In this document: positions 1-7,783 of the stretch, in pieces | Position numbering within the stretch: the first letter of the stretch is position 1 | Layout of the letters: each line of letters opens with the position of its first letter | Assembly: GCF_000186865.1 (NCBI RefSeq) | Contig: NW_008705665.1 | Coordinates: forward strand, 3,945 to 16,223 | DNA length: 12,279 nt | Direction of reading: 5' to 3' | Source of the DNA: Aureococcus anophagefferens | Lineage: Eukaryota; Sar; Pelagophyceae; Pelagomonadales; Pelagomonadaceae | The notes under the pieces: generated by a model | What the model saw: only the letters and a program-made list of their open reading frames with translations | Database searches by the model: none | What the model was told of the DNA's origin: nothing | Translations under genes and position numbers: made by a program

Positions 1-607
1 CTTCGTCGATGATGCGCTCCACGGCCGTGCGCGTCGGGGGGAAGACCTCCGCCGCGAGCACGGTGCCCAACGCGTAGTGGAGCGGCGTCCGCCCGAACGC
101 GTCCACGACGGACGCGTCCGCCCCGCGGTCCAGGAACCACTGCATGATGTCCACGACGGACACCTCCTTCTCGCCGAAGCCGTACTCGTGCCGGAGCGCG
201 AGGTGGTGCAGCGGCGTGAGCTTGCGCCCCCAGTCGGGCTCGTCGAGCCGCGCGCCGCGCTCGCTGAGCCACTTGACGATCTCGAAACTGTTGGCCGCGT
301 CGTAGCCGTGGGCGCACACGCAGGGCAGCGCGTTCGCCACGTCGCAGAGCGGGTCCCCGTCGATCCACGCACCGTTGCTCAACGCGACCTCCGCGTCGGC
401 CTCCTTGAATCGGTAGGCGCAGCACGCGTCGAGGAGCGCTTTCTGCTGCGTTTCGGCCGTGCGGACGCGCTCCAGGCGCAACCAGGGGCTACCCAAGGCG
501 GCGTCGTCCTCCCGGAGCGCGAGTGCGGCCTCGAGGGTCTTGGGCGCGAGCAAGCCGTCGCGCGTTTGAGGAGCTGCCATCGGGGGCTGCCTCATTTGAA
601 CAGCCAT
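1..607 (-). CDS. Ankyrin-repeat protein, 5' part only (3' end outside window)
   Basis: An uninterrupted frame runs from an ATG at 605-607 to the left edge, about 202 codons, without a stop. The N-terminal ~55 residues are not recognised. Ankyrin-like helices follow, including RGARLDEPDWGRKLTPLHHL and, about 45 residues later, RGADASVVDAFGRTPLHYAL; both show the TPLH signature at the start of a repeat and the RGA(D/R) turn that closes the previous one. Between the two TPLH blocks is a longer than usual helix pair, so repeats are irregular. Ankyrin repeats mediate protein binding; no partner or pathway can be inferred. The start is uncertain: in-frame ATGs also occur 4 and 9 codons downstream, the context of the first is not strong, and the frame stays open upstream. 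The gene is transcribed in the same direction as the carrier gene upstream of it. Confidence 0.75.
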   Translation of the reverse strand, partial: MAVQMRQPPMAAPQTRDGLLAPKTLEAALALREDDAALGSPWLRLERVRTAETQQKALLDACCAYRFKEADAEVALSNGAWIDGDPLCDVANALPCVCAHGYDAANSFEIVKWLSERGARLDEPDWGRKLTPLHHLALRHEYGFGEKEVSVVDIMQWFLDRGADASVVDAFGRTPLHYALGTVLAAEVFPPTRTAVERIIDE

Positions 608-660
608 CGATATCGGGCTGGTTGAGGTCGTCGTTGAATCGCGGCTGCGTGGCCCGCGCG

Positions 661-712
661 GCGACGCGTCGCGTGCGCGCGACTTCGCGACGCGTCGCGT
701 GCGCGCGACTTC
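661..712. repeat. 26-bp perfect tandem duplication (two copies)
   Basis: Positions 661-686 and 687-712 are identical. Each unit opens with the 12-bp palindrome GCGACGCGTCGC, centred on ACGCGT, and ends in GCGCGCGACTTC. The repeat lies in the 132-bp spacer between the stop codon of the carrier gene and the likely start of the ankyrin gene, so it could be in the 3' UTR of the first or the promoter/5' leader of the second. Its function is unknown. Confidence 0.9.
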
Positions 713-739
713 GCGCCCGGCGCTCACAAACAGAGGAAA

Positions 740-2236
740 TTACGCGGCGGCGTTTCGCTTCTTGAAGTGCGTGTTCATGGAGACGCAGACGCAGGACACC
801 GTCGCGACGGCGGGGATCGTCTTGGCGTAGGTGGGCACGATGCCCGCGAAGAGGGACCGGAAGCCGCCGTCGCTCATGGCGCGCGCGACGCTGAGCCAGG
901 TGCGGTCGCCGACGACGCCGTCGTTCGCGAGCTGCCCGATCTGGAGCCTCCTCCGCAGCACGTCGAGCGGGTACGTCACGGTCTGCGCCGCGACGCCCGC
1001 GGCCGCGCCGATGAGGCAGAGCTTCGCGTAGGACGGCGGCTCCGCGTCGCGGGCGCTGTGGAGCGATCGGCCCGCGTCGATGACGCTGTTTTGTACCTAC
1101 GTCCGACGGGTTCCTCGCGGCCCCGCTGTGATGGCGCTGGTTCGTGCGGCGACGAAGGGCACGACGGCGGCGAGCGTCGGCCCGAGCCCGCGGTAGAACG
1201 TGGAGAGGAACGCCCCCTCGGAGCGCAGGGACGCGATGACGGAGCCGAACGACGCGCCGCCAGAGACCGTCAGCCTCGCCCTGATCACGTCGAGCGGGTA
1301 CGTCAACACGTTGCCGACGAGGGCCGCGGCGCCCGCGCACGCGGAGCGGTAGAGCGGCTCGCGCGCGTCGAACTCGTCGTCCGCGGGCGTCAGAGACAAC
1401 AGGTTGATGTAGGTCGTGCACGTGATCGCCGCCGTCGGGAACACGCGCAGCGAGTTGGCGAGGTTGCCCGCGAAGAGGCCGCGCGCGCCCTCGGTCCTCA
1501 AAATGGCCGAAAACTCGCCGAGCACGCCGCGCGCGCTCGTGCCCGTCTGCGCCGCGAGCTTGACGCGCTCCAGGGGCGCGGTCAGCGTCCGCGAGGCGAC
1601 GCCCGCCGTGCCGCCGGCCACAATCGTCTGCCAGTACTTGAGGCCGGGCACGGGCTTCGTCGCGGACCCGAGGTCGTTGCCGAGCTCCGGCAGCGAGTCG
1701 AACTCGGACCAGCGCTCCGCGATGGACTCGAGCGAGGCGAGCGGCACGAACTCGAAGGCCTCCTCGAATTCGCGCATGTCCACCGTGCCGTCGCCGCCCT
1801 TGTCCACGGACCGCAGCATGCGCTCCGCGTCGTCGAGCGTCGCCGACGTCGCGCCGAGCCGCCGCAGCGCGCGCGCCATCTCGAACTTGTCGATGACGCC
1901 CGAGCCGTCGAGGTCGACGGCCTCGAAGGCTTCGCGCACGCGGCCGAGGTCGAAGAGCGTTCTGAACTCGATCAATGTTAAAGTGGATCGGTCGCCGTCG
2001 ACGTCGTCGCAGCGCGCCATGAGCGAGGCGACGAAGGCGGCCTGGTTCGACGAAGGGAGTGCGTTTAGTTCGTCGAGCGCTGCGCGGAGCTCCGCGGCGT
2101 CCATCGTGCCGGAGCGATCACGGTCGTGCTTGTGAAAGACGGCGTCGACGCGCGAATCATGGTCGTCCATCGCGTTTTTGCCGCAGTCAAAAGTGAGCTT
2201 TCGCAAGAGGCTGCCCTTGCCCAGCAACATCAACAT
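740..2236 (-). CDS. EF-hand mitochondrial carrier, SCaMC / ATP-Mg-Pi carrier type (481 aa, two exons)
   Basis: Coding exons are 2236-1148 and 1096-740, with the intron at 1147-1097. The N-terminal half has four EF-hands: loop 38-49 (DRDRSGTMDAAE) and loop 108-119 (DLDGSGVIDKFE) are canonical, loop 145-156 (DKGGDGTVDMRE) lacks the usual acid at position 3, and the second, near 77-91, is degenerate with one residue too many. The C-terminal half has three solute-carrier repeats (about 198-283, 294-375, 386-473), each with the Px(D/E)xx(K/R) signature: PLERVK, PLDVIR, PLDVLR. The 481-aa length and domain order match calcium-regulated SLC25A23/24/25-type carriers of the mitochondrial inner membrane, which exchange ATP-Mg for phosphate. 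A CoA or other nucleotide-type carrier cannot be excluded. The start chosen is the ATG at 2234-2236 (MLMLLGKGSL); a later ATG at 2168-2170 (MDDHD) would also leave all domains intact. An open frame further upstream is low-complexity and is not included. Confidence 0.88.
1097..1147 (-). other. Intron of the carrier gene (51 bp, probable GC-AG)
   Basis: Removing 1147-1097 joins AVVPFVA to VQNSVIDAGR and restores the exact spacing of the even-numbered transmembrane helix of repeat 2 (P-x12-basic, as in other mitochondrial carriers). The 3' end is a standard TAG. The 5' end would be GC (GCACG), a rarer but known donor. A conventional GT donor six bases upstream (57-bp intron) would delete two helix residues (VA), which is why I prefer GC. 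Phase 0, and read-through meets TAG at the acceptor itself. Confidence 0.65.
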
Positions 2237-3148
2237 CTCAACATGATAACGCCGAAGCTTATGGGGCGGTCCTCCGGGGTGCGCGGAGGTGGTTTCGCGC
2301 AGCGGCCGGTGGTGGGGCCCGCCGCGTCGGCTCCGGTGGGCGCCCGGGGCGGAGCACCCCGCTGCGCGCGTCGATTGGGCAGCGGGGCGCCGAGCGCGAG
2401 GACTTGCAGGGCTTGGCCATCGGCGCGACGTCGCCCATGGGCCCGGGGGGCTGCCGCGCGCGCTCGCTTCGTTCGGATGCCTTCGACGTGAGTCTCGGAG
2501 GGAGCTGGTGGGGTCGGCGCCCTCGGTGGCTTCGGTGTGCGGGCTTCGATGTGCCCGTGTCCATTCGTTTCTCTGCATTCTGCAGCGTCTCCTCGTAGCG
2601 TGGCGCTCTGTGCGGTTCCGTCGGCGTCGGCGTCTTTGCTCTCTTCGGTCCCGCTGACTACGGGTGTCCTCTTCGGCGGTGCCCTCGGCTAGCCACTTGT
2701 GGTCCTGAGGTTGAATCGGCCTAGTCGAGCCGGACGTCCTGCCCGTCGGGTGCGGGTGCCTTCGTTCTCAACCTCCCCCGGTCCACGGAGAGTCCGTTGA
2801 GTGTCGTCTGAATGAGGCGACTCAGGATGCTACTGCCTTGCGCCAATCCCGGCGTGCTCTCGGCGTGGCGGTCGGTGCCAGGCTTGGCGCGAGTGTACCG
2901 CCGCCACACCTCCGATCCGAGTGCACGCGCGATCTTTGGGTCGGAGGAAGGGGCCGGTGTGGGAACGCCAACCCCCCGGCTACGCCTCCGTCTGAGCCTC
3001 CGGGCGGGGTCTTCGGGTGCGCACCCCCTTCAATAACTTGGTCAACATCGTGTAACTCGCGCCCCCTCCGTCGCTCCTCGGGGTCGCCCGGCGAGCGCCC
3101 GAGCGCGATATATCCCGCCGCGGCTAGCCAGCATAACTCCAGCCTACC
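2237..3148. other. Gene-poor interval between carrier start and helicase-WD40 stop
   Basis: No convincing gene was found on either strand. The right part (roughly 3000-3148) must hold the 3' UTR of the helicase-WD40 gene and the left part (2237 to about 2500) the promoter/5' leader of the carrier gene; the latter is rich in CCGCCC/GGGCGG-like runs. The middle (about 2530-3060) is less GC-rich. It contains a minus-strand open stretch of about 100 codons ending in TAG at 2721-2723 without an ATG, which I do not recognise; it could be an eroded mobile-element fragment, but I see no diagnostic motif. The 10-mer CGGCTAGCCA occurs at 2686-2695 and again at 3121-3130. No AATAAA-type signal was seen just downstream of the WD40 stop. 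Confidence 0.6.
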
Positions 3149-6100
3149 TCAGCAGCCCCACACCTTGACCGTCTTGTCGTCCGCCCCGGAGACGACGCGC
3201 CGGCCGTTGGGGAAGATGGCGAGGCAGTTGACCTAAAGACGAAAGATCACACGGAGAAAAAAAAAGAGAAGACGCCGCGCCACACCTCCCCCGAATGCCC
3301 GGCCAGCGTCGCGACGCACTCGCCCGTGGCCGCGTCCCACACCTTGACCGTCTTGTCCTTCGACCCGGAGACGACGCGCCGGCCGTCGGGGAAGACGGCG
3401 ACGCAGTTGACCTAAAAGCCAGAGGAGATCACACCCGAAAGAACGAGGACGCCGCGCTACACCTCATCCGAATGTCCGCGCAGCGTCGCGACGCCCTCGC
3501 CCGTGGCCGCGTCCCACACCTTGACCGTGTTGTCGAGCGACCCGGAGACGACGCGCCGGCCGTCGGGGAAGACGGCGACGCCCTAAAAGCCAGGAAGATC
3601 ACACACACACAAGAAAAACAGCAGAGAAGACGCCGCGCCACACCGTACTCGAATGCCCGGCCAGCGTCGCGACGCACTCGCCCGTGACCGCGTCCCACAC
3701 CTTGACCGTCTTGCCCGACTCGGAGACGACGCGCCGGCCGTCGGGGAAGAAGGCGACGCCGTAGACCTAAAAGCCAGGAAGATCACACACACACAAGAAA
3801 AACAGAGAAGACGCCGCGCCACACCCCTTTCGAATGCCCGGCCAGCGTCGCGACGCACTCGCCCGTGGCCGCGTCGCACACCTTGACCGTCTCGTCGGCC
3901 GACCCGGAGACGACGCGCCGGCCGTCGGGGGAGACGGCGACGCAGTTGACCTTAAAGCCAGGAAGATCACACCCGAAAGAACGAGGACGCCGCACTACAC
4001 CTCATCCCGATGCCCAGTATTCAGCGTCGCGACGCACTCGCCCGTGGCCGCGTCCCAAACCATGACCGTCCAGTCGTCCGCCCCGGAGACGACGCGCCGG
4101 CCGTCGGGGAAGACGGCGACGCAGTTGACCTAAAAGCCAGAAAGATAACACACACACTCAAGAAAACAAGAGAAGACGCCGCGCCACACCCCATCCGGAT
4201 CCCAGGGATCATTACCATGCTGGAGCGTTGCGACGCACTCGCCCGTGGCCGCGTCCCACACCTTGACCGTCTCGTCGGCCGACCCGGAGACGACGCGCCG
4301 GCCGTCGGGGAAGACGGCGACGTCCCGAACCTAAAAGCCAGGAAGTTCATACCCGAAAGAACAAGGACGCCGCGCCACACCCAGCCCGAATGCCCGGCCA
4401 GCGTCGCGACGCACTCGCCCGTGGCCGCGTCCCACACCTTGAGCGTCATGCCCGACCTGGAGACGACGCGCCGGCCGTCGGGGAAGACGGCGACGTCCCG
4501 AACCTAAAAGCCAGGAAGATCATACAAGAAAAACGGCAGAGAAGACGCCGCGCCACACCGCTCCCGAATGCCCGGCCAGCGTCGTGAGCTCGGCCAACTT
4601 CGAGAGGTCCACGACCATCGAAAACGGCATGAATCGCAGCTCCGCGCTGTTATCCACGGTCACGCAGCTGCTCGTGTCCCAGATCGACTGGCTCACCTTT
4701 GGCGCCGCCGCCGCGGGGCTCTCCCGCACGACCGTCTCCGCGACGTCCCCACCGCCGTCGCCGACCGCCGGTTGCTCCGCCGCGCTCGAGTCCTCTTCTC
4801 GCTCCAAAGCCGCGCCCTCGCCGCCGGCGTCGGGCACCGCGCGAACGCCCTCGCTGCCGGCGACGGGCACCTCGCGAACGCCCTCGCCGCCCTCGTCCGC
4901 CGCGCACGACGCGACGACGTCGTCCGCCGTCGTCTCCGAGCGGTCGAGCTTCTCGCGCTCCTCGTCGAAGGCCCCACCCAGCTCCAGCCGCCCGAGGAAC
5001 TCGAGCCAGCCGCCGGGCACGCGGTGGTTCACCACCGCGACGGCCAGCTGCGCGCGCGTCAGCGCCCGGTACAGCCGCGACCGCGTCTCGAGGGCCGACG
5101 CGTCGTCGACGGAGATGGCGTGGTCCAGCCCGGCGCAGACGACGACGAGCCGCTCGAGGCCGTCGATGTTGTCGACGGTGTCGACGACGAGCCACGCCGG
5201 CGACCCTTCGCGCTCGTTGCGGTCGCGCGGCAGCGTCGCGCTCGCCGTCGCCGCGTCGACGATTTCAAAGCTCCGCCCGAGCCGCTTGGCGAGCGCCACA
5301 CGAAGCTCCTCGCAAAAGCCGGCGTCGGGGCAGACGACGGCGACGCGGTCGTCGAGGTCCATGCCGTGGAGCTGGCGTCGGATCGAGTCGATCGCCGCGT
5401 CCACCTCCCGCGCGTAGTGCTGGATGCGGTGGCCGTCGAAGAGCCGCGCCTCGAGCGGCGGGCCCACGGACGCCGAATGGCCCCGCGTCGCCGCCTTTCC
5501 CCCGGCCTCGAGCTGGAAGGCCGCGGCGCCCGCGACGATGCGCTTCGTCGAGCGGACCACCTCCTCGAGCGCGACCGTCGCGACCTCGGCCGACTCGGGC
5601 ACGTCCGCGATCGATCGCACCAGCCCGGCCCCGTCCATGGCCGACGTCGCCTGCGACGCGTCGCCGAGGAAGAGGTAGCGGTCGGCGGCGACGCCGCGAA
5701 CTGCCTCGCGCGCGCCGACGTCGCCGGCGAGGTGGTGCGCCTCGTCCACGACCGCGAGGCCGTAGCGCTCCGCCTCGACGACGCGGTCGCTGATGGCCAG
5801 GCGCTGCCGCCCGTCCGCCTCCTCGACGCGGATCTCGAGCGGACCGCGATCAAAGGGAGCGACGAGCACGCGGACGCGGTCGGCGACGCGCAGCGCCGAC
5901 GTCCGGGACGCGACGACGAGCCACTTGACCACGAAGAGCGCCAGCGCGCTGTTCTTCGAGACGAAGAGCACCATCTGGTTCGCGTGGAGGACCTCGAGCG
6001 CGCGCTGGATCGCCACGAACGTCTTGCCGCCGCCCGCGGGCGCCAGGAGCAGCGCGTACTGGGCCGCGCGCACGTCGCCGAGCTTCTCGCGCTGGTGCCG

Positions 6101-7591
6101 CGTGAGCTTGGTAAAGCGCATCATGCTGCTCGCGTAGCACTCGAGAAAGGCGCCGCTGTCGCAGCGGAGCGGCACGACGTCCCCGGCAACGAGCGGTCGC
6201 TCCCATAGCCCCTGCTTCGCGCCGCGGTAGAACTCTCGGCCGTCGACGAGGTCCTCCTTCTCGTAGCCGAGCCCCAGCAGCTCCTCGTCCGTCGCCGGCC
6301 GCCTGCTCTCCGGCACCGGGACCGTCGGCCGCTCGAACTGCGCCTCGTTCTCGTGGACGAAGAACTCGCGGCCGGATGTTGTCGCGAGCCTCTCATAGCC
6401 GAGCCCCGGGAGCTCCTCGTCCGTCGCCGGCCGCCTGCTCGCCGGCAGCGGGACCGTCGGCCGCTCGAACTGGGCCTCGTTCTCGTGGACGTAGAACTCG
6501 CGGCCGGATGTTGTCACGAGCTTCACGTAGCCAAGCCCGGGCAACTCGCCATCCGTCGCAGCGCGCCGCCAGCGCAGCAACGCCCCGTTCAGCTTCTCCT
6601 CGAAACCGCTCCCCAGAAGGATGTCGTCGCGCAGCGCGGCCATGGCCGCGACGTCGTCGATGCCGAGGCGCACGCGCGCGCGGCCCCGCCAGAGGTAGAC
6701 GTTGGCGACGCAGCACCCGGGCGGCAGGGCCTTTGCCAGCGCCGCCTCCAAAATCGCGACGGAGCCGCAGGCGTCCATGACGCTCCTCCCGTCCGCGCAC
6801 GCGAGCGTCAGCATCTGCTCGCTCTCGAGGTCCGGGCCGTCGAGGGCCCGCGCGAGCGCGTCGTCGTCGCCGCTCGCCGCGAGGACCCGATGGACTTCGT
6901 ACACCTGATGCGCGCCCGAGTCCTTGATCTCCTTGATGCTCTGGAACGTGAGCTGGAGCTCGCCGACGAAGCCGTCCACATCCACGTTGAGCTTGACGTC
7001 GCGGTAGCCCGACGTCCCGCCCCGCAGATTGTCTTTGCACCGCAGGATTCTCAGCTCCTCGCCGCGCGCCGCGGCGCGTAGCTTCGAGATGGCCGCGTTG
7101 AAGTCGTTCGCCGTGCCGTAGACGCCGGTCGCGCGCTCGACGTCGACGACTCGCGCGACGTCGCCGTCGTAGTCGGCCTCGGCCTTTTCCTTGATGCGCA
7201 GCGTGCCCTTGCGCGGGCCCTGGAAGTAGGCGCCGCCGGACTCCTTGACGGGCTGCTCGAGCGCCGCGTGCATCGCCTCGGCGCGCTCGCTGGCCAGCGC
7301 GACGAGCGCCTCGACGGTCGCTCCCTGCGGGAGCGCGCACCGCGGCGGGTCCGCGGGCGAGAACTCATCCTGGAGCTCAGCGGTCGCCGCGAGCAGATCG
7401 TCCGCCACGCAGCTTTCCCACGCCGCATCGTAGAACGCTTTGACCTCCCTCTCCGCACGGGAGATCTCCTCCTGGAGCTTGGTTCGATCGCAATTCTTGA
7501 CGTCGCGGTCGCCTGCTGGCGTTCGCGGCACGGCCCGCTCCACGTTGCTGCATATGATCTGCACCTGGTCGACGCTCGCGCTGGCGCCCAT
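3149..7591 (-). CDS. RelA/SpoT-like + WW-like + SF1 helicase + WD40 protein (1334 aa, nine exons)
   Basis: Exon 1 (7591-4559) encodes 1011 aa; eight small exons then encode WD40 blades, and the stop is TGA at 3149-3151. MGASAS at the start fits the N-myristoylation consensus (Gly2, Ser6), and GCCATGG is an ideal start context. Residues ~115-240 form a RelA/SpoT-like domain (RIKEKA, VVDVERAT, SGYRDVKLNV, GELQL, AHQVYEVHR). Three WW-like repeats follow (342-468). The SF1 helicase core spans ~495-870: Walker A APAGGGKT (517-524), motif II VVDEAHH (614-620), motif III LFLGDASQ (640-647), motif VI YRALTRAQ (841-848); it resembles UvrD/DUF2075-type enzymes. An acidic, low-complexity linker (~870-965) leads to eight WD40 blades. 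The domains suggest a membrane-anchored NTPase with a propeller for ligand or protein recognition; substrate and reaction are unknown. Splice sites are inferred from the repeat logic: every junction keeps phase 0. Each intron adds an in-frame stop if retained or shifts the frame. Confidence 0.85.
3233..4558 (-). repeat. Tandem exon-intron array encoding WD40 blades
   Basis: The array has a period of about 170-200 bp. Introns, 5' to 3' on the minus strand: 4558-4504 (55 bp), 4380-4331 (50), 4189-4130 (60), 4000-3951 (50), 3824-3767 (58), 3643-3583 (61), 3462-3412 (51), 3285-3233 (53). Exons between them are 4503-4381, 4330-4190, 4129-4001, 3950-3825, 3766-3644, 3582-3463 and 3411-3286, encoding 41, 47, 43, 42, 41, 40 and 42 aa, followed by terminal exon 3232-3149 (27 aa). 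Every intron starts GTGTGG or GTGTAG right after the GH-dipeptide turn and ends in TTTTAG, TTTAAG or CTTTAG before GTC/GTT or, once, GGC. The invariant blade core is VAVFPDGRRVVS and TVKVWDAATGECVATLAGH. Splicing gives an eight-blade propeller; the strand AELTTLAGH at the end of exon 1 can close the ring with the last blade (VKVWGC-stop). Confidence 0.88.
4823..4888 (-). repeat. 33-bp tandem repeat (two copies) in the helicase-WD40 linker
   Basis: Copies at 4823-4855 and 4856-4888 differ at three positions. They encode two 11-residue units, read on the minus strand as GEGVREVPVAG and SEGVRAVPDAG, in the low-complexity linker between the helicase and the WD40 blades. The copy number keeps the reading frame. 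This is most likely a flexible-linker minisatellite. Confidence 0.85.
6188..6568 (-). repeat. Three tandem WW-like repeats (132-bp unit)
   Basis: Units are 6568-6437, 6436-6305 and 6304-6188, inside exon 1 of the helicase-WD40 gene (residues 342-385, 386-429 and 430-468). The first two are near-identical (44 aa: TDxELPGLGY, TTSGREF(Y/F)VHENEAQFERP). The third is diverged, with LVDGREFY and a tail of QGLWERP. The layout fits the WW fold, LP-G-(W/Y) ... (Y/F)-(Y/F)-(V) ... (W/F)-ERP, but the first tryptophan is tyrosine in all three and the second is phenylalanine in units 1 and 2. WW domains bind proline-rich peptides; whether these degenerate copies still do so cannot be said. Confidence 0.75.
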
Positions 7592-7783
7592 GGCGTTATG
7601 GAGCTCACGGAAGGAGTGTGCCCCTATCCCGCAAACAATTGAAATTCAAACACGCATTATTGAGGACATCGTGAAGTGCTCTCGGTTGCGCATCGACGAT
7701 GGATCGAGATGCCTCGAGCAGCCGCGCCGCGCCGCCACGGCCAGCGCCGGCGAGTTGCGCAGTAGTAGTCGCCTAAAACAAGC
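7592..7783. promoter_or_regulatory. Divergent (bidirectional) promoter region
   Basis: Only 192 bp separate the start codon of the helicase-WD40 gene (minus, 7591) from that of the NACHT gene (plus, 7784), so both promoters and 5' leaders must lie here or overlap the genes. An AT-rich patch at 7632-7662 (GCAAACAATTGAAATTCAAA and following bases) stands out from the GC-rich surroundings and contains the palindrome CAATTG. No clear TATA box was seen. An in-frame TAG at 7766-7768 precedes the NACHT start codon, and its context ACAAGCATGG (A at -3, G at +4) is strong, which fixes that start well. Confidence 0.65.

Noticed and set aside
767..1981. A 404-codon plus-strand frame opposite the carrier
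   Set aside because: Arginine- and alanine-rich antisense shadow; the minus strand encodes clear EF-hand and carrier motifs.
2237..2578. N-terminal extension of the carrier starting at 2578
   Set aside because: The extra 114 residues are low-complexity, rich in P, R and S, and unlike carrier family N-termini; the EF-hand part starts soon after the ATG at 2236.
3283..4513. Several short overlapping frames in the WD40 region as separate small genes or a pseudogene
   Set aside because: All eight interruptions can be removed as 50-61 bp introns at the same phase 0 position, giving one intact propeller, so decay is not required.
3150..4560. CRISPR-like or satellite array suggested by regularly spaced near-identical repeats
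   Set aside because: The repeats are long (about 120 bp), translate as WD40 blades and are separated by intron-like GT-AG segments; spacers are similar to each other, unlike CRISPR spacers.
4568..6208. A 546-codon plus-strand open frame opposite the helicase
   Set aside because: Compositional shadow of the helicase exon, with no domain content.
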